DNA of 11,717 bases from DATKMS01 sp041497995 (lineage in GTDB: Bacteria > Desulfobacterota > Binatia > HRBIN30): assembly GCA_041497995.1 (NCBI GenBank), contig JBGQHM010000208.1:1-11717 (forward strand). Direction: 5' to 3'. The notes under the pieces were generated by a model. That model made no database searches. It saw only the letters and a list, made by a program, of their open reading frames with translations, and was not told where the DNA came from. The position numbers and the translations under genes were made by a program. This document shows positions 7,074-11,717 of this stretch, one piece after another (position 1 is the first letter of the stretch; every line of letters begins with the position of its first letter).

Positions 7074-7090
7074 ACCGGTTGACACCGGTT
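7074..7090. repeat. Paired ACCGGTT boxes one helical turn apart
   Basis: ACCGGTT occurs at 7074-7080 and again at 7084-7090, a 10-base period, and each copy contains the palindrome ACCGGT. The pair lies 60 to 80 bases upstream of the small gene's start, between it and the porin stop. This position suits a regulator site for the small gene. The repeat is seen; the function is inferred. Confidence 0.3.
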
Positions 7091-7138
7091 CCAAGATTTT
7101 GGCGCGGGCCGCGTGGAATGTCTTTGAAAATTTCTCTC

Positions 7139-8617
7139 CTACAAGAGCAGCTGCACTTGGCCGACGATGGCGTACTCGTTCGGCCGGTTCGCGTTGGCGC
7201 CGCCCCCGTGGAACTGGCTCTGGGCATAGTCGAGCGAGACCTTGATGTTCCGGTTCAGGTACCAGTTGAAACCGAAGGCCGCCTCGTTGTCGCGGTTGGC
7301 CGAGGTCGCCGCATTTGCGAAGCCTCCTGAGAAAGCGTCGGAATCGATATTCAACTGACTGAAGCGTGCGACGAGTTCCCACGCGCCCCACTTGCCCGTG
7401 AACGGGTCGAACGGCTGTGCCGGATTGACACCGCTGTACGACGCTTGCTCGCCGGTTAGGACGTACGACCCGGCGACTTGCCACGCGCTGTTTGAGATGC
7501 GCCCCGTCTTGTTGTCGCGTATCACGCCTTGCGTGGAATTGACGTACTCACCCAAGAGACCGAACGAAGACCAGTAGTAGTAGACCTGCGGCGTCCAGCG
7601 ATCGCGGTGGCCGTTCGCGATCGTCGGGCCCCGGGCGGCGGTCGTGCTGGTCGACGCGACCGCGCCGCTGTACTGGAAGTATGTCGCCTGTCCGAAGGTC
7701 TTGTACGTCGGCAGGTCCGGCGAGCCCGCATTGGCCGATTCGCGGCCGAAGGTGCCGGCGAAACCGATGCCCAAACCCTTCAGCGGGTCAATGTCCAGAT
7801 TCTTGAGGGGTAGCGCAAAGACGCGGCCGGCGAAGTCCTTGTCATCATTGATGTCACCGAAAGTGGGGTTTGAGTTGTCTGCGGAACCGTTGATGACCGC
7901 AACCTGATAACCCAACGCACCATCCAGTAAGTCGCCGAAGAGCTGCACGCCGAAGTCACGATTCGGCACGAGGTTCGTGGGTTGAGCCCGTTCGATGAAC
8001 TCGATGTACGGTGCGCCCTGCAACCGCTCCAGGCCGACCGCTGGCTTGAACTTTCCGAAGCGCAGCTTGGCCTCCGGGATGTAGTTCGCATCCACGTAGC
8101 AGTCGAAGAGGATCACCGAGCTCGAAGAGTTGGGCTGGGCGAAATCGGGCAGGATGCGGAAGTCGAAGTACTTGAAGACCGTGCCGGAGACGTCGAGACG
8201 GGCGCGACGGAAGAGGAACTGGTTGGTTGCCGCGTTGTTCTTATCGTTGACGAAGAAGCGACCGTCGACCTGTGTGTAGCCGCCGATGCGCAGTTTGTAC
8301 CAGCCATCCGGCGACGCCAGCGTGAAGCCGTCTTTCAGCGACCAGCCAGCAAGCGGCTTGGCGTTCTGATTTTCGACGTTCACTTCGACCTGTCGCTCGT
8401 CCTTCTTCAGGCGCTCGACGGTCTCTTCGAGTTGCTTGATGCGGTCGTGGTCACTGATCGCCGGCGCGGGCGCCGGGTCCGCCGCCCGAGACACACGAGG
8501 CTCGGCCACGGCGACGGCCGTCAGGGCGGCAACTGCGAGGACCCAGCGGGTCGGGACCCAATGGGTCGGGAACCGAAGTTTCCTGAGCCGCTGGCTCGGA
8601 ACAGATGAGGTACGCAT
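7139..8617 (-). CDS. OprO/OprP-type anion porin
   Basis: A 492-residue outer-membrane porin of the phosphate-selective porin O/P family. ATG 8617 has AAAGGAG six bases upstream. Residues 25-38 are the hydrophobic core of a signal peptide, with likely cleavage after SRA at 45; the N-region before it is unusually long because of a short tandem repeat. A coiled coil at about 56-75 (DHDRIKQLEETVERLKKDE) would form a trimer stalk, as in other OprO/P-like porins. The barrel follows, with family stretches such as FLFRRARLDVSGTVFKYFDF (134-153), LRFGKFKPAVGLERLQG (185-201) and NRDFGVQLFGDLLDGALGY (219-237). It ends in GQVQLLL rather than the usual terminal Phe. Its place after sulfate transport genes suggests sulfate or a related oxyanion as the ion passed, although characterised family members prefer phosphate. 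Confidence 0.85.
   Translation of the reverse strand: MRTSSVPSQRLRKLRFPTHWVPTRWVLAVAALTAVAVAEPRVSRAADPAPAPAISDHDRIKQLEETVERLKKDERQVEVNVENQNAKPLAGWSLKDGFTLASPDGWYKLRIGGYTQVDGRFFVNDKNNAATNQFLFRRARLDVSGTVFKYFDFRILPDFAQPNSSSSVILFDCYVDANYIPEAKLRFGKFKPAVGLERLQGAPYIEFIERAQPTNLVPNRDFGVQLFGDLLDGALGYQVAVINGSADNSNPTFGDINDDKDFAGRVFALPLKNLDIDPLKGLGIGFAGTFGRESANAGSPDLPTYKTFGQATYFQYSGAVASTSTTAARGPTIANGHRDRWTPQVYYYWSSFGLLGEYVNSTQGVIRDNKTGRISNSAWQVAGSYVLTGEQASYSGVNPAQPFDPFTGKWGAWELVARFSQLNIDSDAFSGGFANAATSANRDNEAAFGFNWYLNRNIKVSLDYAQSQFHGGGANANRPNEYAIVGQVQLLL
8538..8567 (-). repeat. 15-base tandem repeat in porin signal-peptide region
   Basis: Two adjacent 15-base units, differing at two bases, encode Pro-Thr-His-Trp-Val and Pro-Thr-Arg-Trp-Val. 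Each unit holds an inverted repeat (GACCC, three bases, GGGTC on the plus strand, at 8540-8552 and 8555-8567). The duplication lengthens the N-region of the signal peptide and could form small hairpins near the message start. Confidence 0.6.
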
Positions 8618-8731
8618 GTGATGCTCCTTTACGCGTCATTGCGTGCCTCTGGTGTATCCAGTCGGCCGCCGGGGTTGTTGTCTCGCCTCCCGTAGACGGG
8701 TCAGCGTGGCGTGTGCCACCTCCTTCAGTTC

Positions 8732-8923
8732 CTATCGTCTTGCCATTCGCAACTTTTCCGTACGCTCGATCTGTACGACGACACCGTCCTGGACGATCAC
8801 CGTCACCTCGCCGAAGCGCAGTCCACGCAGGGCATTCTGGATACGGTCGAGCGCATCCGCGGCGGGTTGATCTGCGCGCTGCGACTCGAATGCCTCACTC
8901 TTCTCGGCTAGCGCTCGCAACAT
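8732..8923 (-). CDS. DUF2292/YezD-like small protein
   Basis: A 63-residue protein whose second half, LRFGEVTVIVQDGVVVQIERTEKLR (residues 35-59), fits the DUF2292 (YezD) family: a Gly-containing turn, strands and the VVQIERTEK ending. The first half is a charged helix. ATG 8923 has AAGGAGG seven bases upstream, the strongest ribosome site in the window. It has no signal peptide, so is cytoplasmic. DUF2292 genes recur beside sulfate and sulfonate transport or assimilation genes. Their biochemical role is unknown as far as I know. Here it sits about 45 bases after the CysW-CysA gene and about 115 before the porin, which supports a sulfur role and one shared transcript. Confidence 0.8.
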   Translation of the reverse strand: MLRALAEKSEAFESQRADQPAADALDRIQNALRGLRFGEVTVIVQDGVVVQIERTEKLRMARR

Positions 8924-8967
8924 GGTGATGCCTCCTTCTTCCTGCCTGGAATCCGACGGCGGAACAT

Positions 8968-11028
8968 TCAGATTTGGAAATCTTCGACGAACACCCGCAC
9001 CCGCTTGGGGAAGACGAAGACGGTGTCACCAGCCTTGAGTTCCAGTCTGCTGTAGCGCTCCTGCGTCAGCTCCACGTTGAGCGGGACGCCGAACTCTTTG
9101 GCGAACAGCTCGACCTTCACGGCCGAGCTGGCGGCGTTGATGCGCAGCACTTCCGCCTTCAGGCTGGAGGTACCGCGCGGAATCCGATCGATCTCGAGCT
9201 CGTGCGGCCGCACGTACGCCGTCACCGCGCGCGACTCGTCGTGCGGGTAGTCTGGGTAGGCCACATCGAAGCTGCCGAGCAGCGCCCGCCCACCTTCGAC
9301 GCGCCCGTGGAACACGTTGACGTTGCCGAGGAAGTCCATGACGAAGGCGTTGGCGGGATGCTCGAACACTTCTTCCGGCGAACCTTGCTGCTCGATGCGG
9401 CCCCGGTTCATCACGACGACGCGGTCGGAGACCTCGAAGGCTTCTTCCTGATCGTGCGTGACGAAGACGCTGGTGACGTGGATCTCGTCGTGCAGCTTGC
9501 GCAGCCACGAGCGCAGCTCTTGGCGCACCTTGGCGTCGAGCGCGCCGAACGGCTCGTCAAGCAAGAGGACCTTCGGCTCCGCCGCCAACGCGCGCGCCAG
9601 TGCGACCCGCTGGCGCTGCCCACCCGAGAGTTGCGACGGTGCTTGTCTGGCGAGCCCGTCCAGCTGTACCAACTTCAGCAACTCGTGGACGCGCTCCCGG
9701 ACCTGCGGATCCTTCCACTTGCGTACGCGTAGACCGAACGCGACGTTTTCGAAGACGCTCATGTGGCGGAACAGCGCGTAGTGCTGGAAAACGAAGCCGA
9801 CGTTGCGGTCGCGCGCCGAGCGCTGCGTCGCATCCTCGTCCTGATACAGGATCGAGCCGCCATCGGGGATATCAAGGCCGGCGATGATGCGCAGCAGCGT
9901 GGTTTTGCCGGAGCCCGACGGCCCGAGCAGCGCCAGCAGCTCACCGTTTGGGACCTCGATGCTCACGTCATTCAGCGCCACGAAGTTGCCGAAACGTTTG
10001 GTGACGTTCTTGACCGAGATGCCCAAGCCGCTGTTTTCCTCCCCGCGGTCTGTGTCGTGCTCGGTACGACGATCAAGAGAGGTCACCAAGCGCAGCTGCG
10101 GCGCCGGCGCTGCCACAGCGGTCTCGGTATCCGCCATGTCGTCGAGCAGACTCTCCCGCATCCGGCTTCTTAGCTCGTTGCGGGTCTTCCATTCCAGAGC
10201 CGTCTTCACAATCAGCGTCACCAGGGCGAGCGACGACAGCAGCGAGGCCAAAGCGAACGAACCCGCCGTGTTGTACTCCTGGAAAAGTTTCTCGACGCGC
10301 AGCGGCATGGTGTCTGTACGTCCGGCGATGTGGCCGGAGACCACGTACACCGCGCCGAACTCGCCCATGGCGCGCGCGTTGCACAGGATGATGCCGTAGA
10401 GCAGACCCCACTTGATGTTCGGCAGGGTGACGCGACGCAGCAGATGCCAGGCGCGCGCACCCAGGCTCACCGCCGCGGTCTCTTCGTCGGCGCCGATGGC
10501 CTCCATCAGCGGGATGAGCTCGCGCGCGACGAACGGGAAGGTGACGAACGAGGTTGCCAGGATGAGGCCCGGCGTCGCGAAGATGATCTTGATGTCGTGC
10601 TCGCGCAGCCACGGGCCGAGGTAGCCTTGCAAGCCGAAGATCAGCACGAAGATGAGCCCGGCGACCACCGGCGAGACGGCGAACGGGAGGTCGATCATCG
10701 CCGTCAGCAATGTACGTCCCGGGAACCGGAAGCGAGCGATGGCCCACGCCGCCGCCACGCCGAAGACCAGGTTGAGCAACACGGCGACCGGCGCCACACG
10801 CAACGTGAGCAGGATGGCGCTCAACGTGTCCGGGTCGTTGAACAGGGCGTTCCAGTAGACCCGTGGTCCGCGTGCAAAGGCTTCGTAAAAGACGTTGACC
10901 ATCGGGATGACGATGAGGAGGCCGAGCACGACGGTCGCCAGCCCGATCAACGTCCAGCGGATGACTGCCGACTCTTCTTGTGCGCGCCGCCGCGTCAGCG
11001 TGGCGGCGGAGGTGACGTCAATTGCCAT
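8968..11028 (-). CDS. Fused sulfate permease CysW and ATPase CysA
   Basis: One unbroken 686-residue frame joins two proteins that are normally separate. Residues 1-285 are the CysW permease: about six membrane segments, with the EAA loop at about 176-203 (EAIGADEETAAVSLGA, ending in TLP) that docks on the ATPase. Residues 286-335 are a polar linker rich in Arg, Asp and Glu. Residues 336-686 are a complete CysA: Walker A GPSGSGKT (369-376), Q-loop Gln415, signature LSGGQ (467-471), Walker B VLLLDEP (487-493), switch His525, and a C-terminal TOBE-like domain (about 575-680). All catalytic residues are present. ATG 11028 overlaps the end of cysT by 11 bases and is preceded by GGAG, so the two are coupled. 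Substrate is sulfate or thiosulfate by family; molybdate-type transport is less likely because both CysT and CysW are present. Confidence 0.92.
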   Translation of the reverse strand: MAIDVTSAATLTRRRAQEESAVIRWTLIGLATVVLGLLIVIPMVNVFYEAFARGPRVYWNALFNDPDTLSAILLTLRVAPVAVLLNLVFGVAAAWAIARFRFPGRTLLTAMIDLPFAVSPVVAGLIFVLIFGLQGYLGPWLREHDIKIIFATPGLILATSFVTFPFVARELIPLMEAIGADEETAAVSLGARAWHLLRRVTLPNIKWGLLYGIILCNARAMGEFGAVYVVSGHIAGRTDTMPLRVEKLFQEYNTAGSFALASLLSSLALVTLIVKTALEWKTRNELRSRMRESLLDDMADTETAVAAPAPQLRLVTSLDRRTEHDTDRGEENSGLGISVKNVTKRFGNFVALNDVSIEVPNGELLALLGPSGSGKTTLLRIIAGLDIPDGGSILYQDEDATQRSARDRNVGFVFQHYALFRHMSVFENVAFGLRVRKWKDPQVRERVHELLKLVQLDGLARQAPSQLSGGQRQRVALARALAAEPKVLLLDEPFGALDAKVRQELRSWLRKLHDEIHVTSVFVTHDQEEAFEVSDRVVVMNRGRIEQQGSPEEVFEHPANAFVMDFLGNVNVFHGRVEGGRALLGSFDVAYPDYPHDESRAVTAYVRPHELEIDRIPRGTSSLKAEVLRINAASSAVKVELFAKEFGVPLNVELTQERYSRLELKAGDTVFVFPKRVRVFVEDFQI
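10024..10044 (-). promoter_or_regulatory. Candidate internal start for free CysA
   Basis: On the coding strand GGGGAGG (complement at 10038-10044) precedes an in-frame TTG (codon 10026-10024) by 11 bases. Starting there gives a product beginning Met-Gly-Ile-Ser-Val-Lys-Asn-Val, exactly where separate CysA proteins begin, and 352 residues long, the usual CysA length. TTG is a rare start and the spacing is somewhat long. It may be a working internal start or a relic of the ancestral cysA start. Confidence 0.35.
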
Positions 11029-11717
11029 TGCCCTTACTCCAGCGTTCCAACAGGTTGATGAGCACCAACATGGTCAGCGAGGCGACCAGCAGCACGACCG
11101 CGATCGCGGCCGCCTCGCGGTAGCGGAACTCTTCGAGCGCCGCCACGATGAGTACCGGGGCGATCTCGGTCTTCATAGGCATGTTGCCCGACACGAACAC
11201 CACCGAGCCGTACTCGCCGAGGCCGCGCGCGAAGGCAAGTGCGAATCCGGTGACGATCGCCGGCAGCAGCGATGGTGCGATGACACGCCGAAACGTCTGC
11301 CCGCGCGTAGCGCCGAGGCACGCCGCGGCTTCCTCGATCTCTGCGTCCAGGTTGTCGAGAATTGGTTGTACGGTGCGCACGACGAACGGCAGCCCGATGA
11401 AGGTGAGCACCAGCACGATCGCCAGGCGGGAGTAGGATCCTTCAATGCCGAGCGGGACGAGGAACCGCCCAAGCCAGCCGGCCTTGACGTACAGGCTCGA
11501 ATAAACCAGGCCGGCGACTGCGGTGGGGAGCGCGAACGGCAAGTCGACGAGCGCGTCGAAGAGCCGCTTGAACGGGAACTCGTAGCGCACGAGGACCCAC
11601 GCCACCAAGACGCCGAGGAAGATGTTAACGAAGGCTGCGGCGAACGAAGCGCCGAACGTCAGCGCATAGGCAGCGCGGGCGCGTGGCGTCCATACTGCCG
11701 CCACGAAGTCGTTGAGA
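11018..11717 (-). CDS. cysT: Sulfate ABC transporter permease CysT (CysU), N-terminus outside window
   Basis: The C-terminal 230 or so residues of the CysT permease; the frame is open to the window edge, so the gene begins beyond 11717. A GTG at 11704 is not the real start because the membrane protein continues upstream. Visible family features are LPFALPTAVAGLV in the early visible membrane region, the EAA loop (EEAAACLGATRGQTFRRVIAPSLL) for contact with CysA, and GEYGSVVFVSGNMPMKTEIAP, a stretch typical of sulfate permeases. Several hydrophobic segments indicate an inner-membrane protein. It ends in WSKGNGN and its last 11 bases overlap the start of the fused CysW-CysA gene. The partner binding protein (CysP or Sbp) is not in the window and is expected upstream. 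Confidence 0.92.
   Translation of the reverse strand, partial: LNDFVAAVWTPRARAAYALTFGASFAAAFVNIFLGVLVAWVLVRYEFPFKRLFDALVDLPFALPTAVAGLVYSSLYVKAGWLGRFLVPLGIEGSYSRLAIVLVLTFIGLPFVVRTVQPILDNLDAEIEEAAACLGATRGQTFRRVIAPSLLPAIVTGFALAFARGLGEYGSVVFVSGNMPMKTEIAPVLIVAALEEFRYREAAAIAVVLLVASLTMLVLINLLERWSKGNGN

Noticed and set aside
8706..8719. Small hairpin GTGGC-GTGT-GCCAC just after the DUF2292 gene
   Set aside because: The stem is only five pairs and no T-run follows, so it is not a convincing terminator; the porin gene continues downstream on the same strand.
10135..10137. In-frame ATG in the CysW-CysA linker as an internal start
   Set aside because: No ribosome site lies at a workable distance; the TTG at 10026 is better placed with respect to the CysA domain and has a GGGGAGG upstream.
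10330..11058. Long plus-strand open frame opposite the permease genes
   Set aside because: The product is a run of Arg, Asp, Glu and His with no hydrophobic pattern, the usual antisense image of a GC-rich membrane protein gene.
1..11717. CRISPR arrays, tRNA, rRNA or insertion sequences
   Set aside because: I saw no regularly spaced repeats, no cloverleaf-like sequence, no rRNA-like stretch and no transposase motif in the window.

Overview
The window is GC-rich DNA of a Gram-negative bacterium: it has a lipoprotein signal, a multi-haem periplasmic cytochrome, an outer-membrane porin, and strong AAGGAG-type ribosome sites ahead of several genes. No marker gene fixes the taxon. The mix of sulfate transporter, DUF2292 protein, OprO/P-type porin, START-like protein and RoxA/MauG-like cytochrome would suit an uncultured soil-type proteobacterium, deltaproteobacterium or Binatia-like lineage, but that is a guess.

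Left part (1-2425) looks accessory. It holds the tail of an unrecognised gene (1-255, +), a stand-alone HNH_5-type nuclease gene (about 325-1509, +), about 300 bases with no supported gene, and then a leftward toxin-antitoxin pair: a ribbon-helix-helix antitoxin (2168-2425) that overlaps a MazF/PemK toxin (1818-2168) by one base (TGATG).

Middle part (2712-6470): a di-haem c-type cytochrome lipoprotein of the MauG/RoxA-like group (2712-4478, -), a START/SRPBCC-fold protein (4736-5317, -), and, divergent from it, a ketopantoate-reductase-family enzyme (5496-6470, +). A palindrome that looks like a dispersed repeat sits in the divergent gap, and a larger inverted repeat follows the reductase gene.

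Right part (6820-11717, all -) reads as one sulfate-uptake cluster transcribed right to left. In order it holds cysT (cut by the window edge), a single reading frame fusing a CysW permease to a complete CysA ATPase, a DUF2292/YezD-like small protein, an OprO/OprP-type anion porin, and a 63-residue protein of unknown family with a strong ribosome site. Together they would move sulfate, or a related oxyanion, through the outer membrane by the porin and then through the inner membrane by CysT/CysW driven by CysA. A periplasmic binding protein is missing and may lie upstream beyond 11717.

The most interesting point is the CysW-CysA fusion. A Cys importer normally needs one CysT, one CysW and two CysA. 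If CysA exists only as part of CysW, the second ATPase must come from somewhere. A TTG codon at 10026, preceded by GGGGAGG, lies exactly where a free CysA would begin, so a second, free ATPase made from the same message is a testable possibility.
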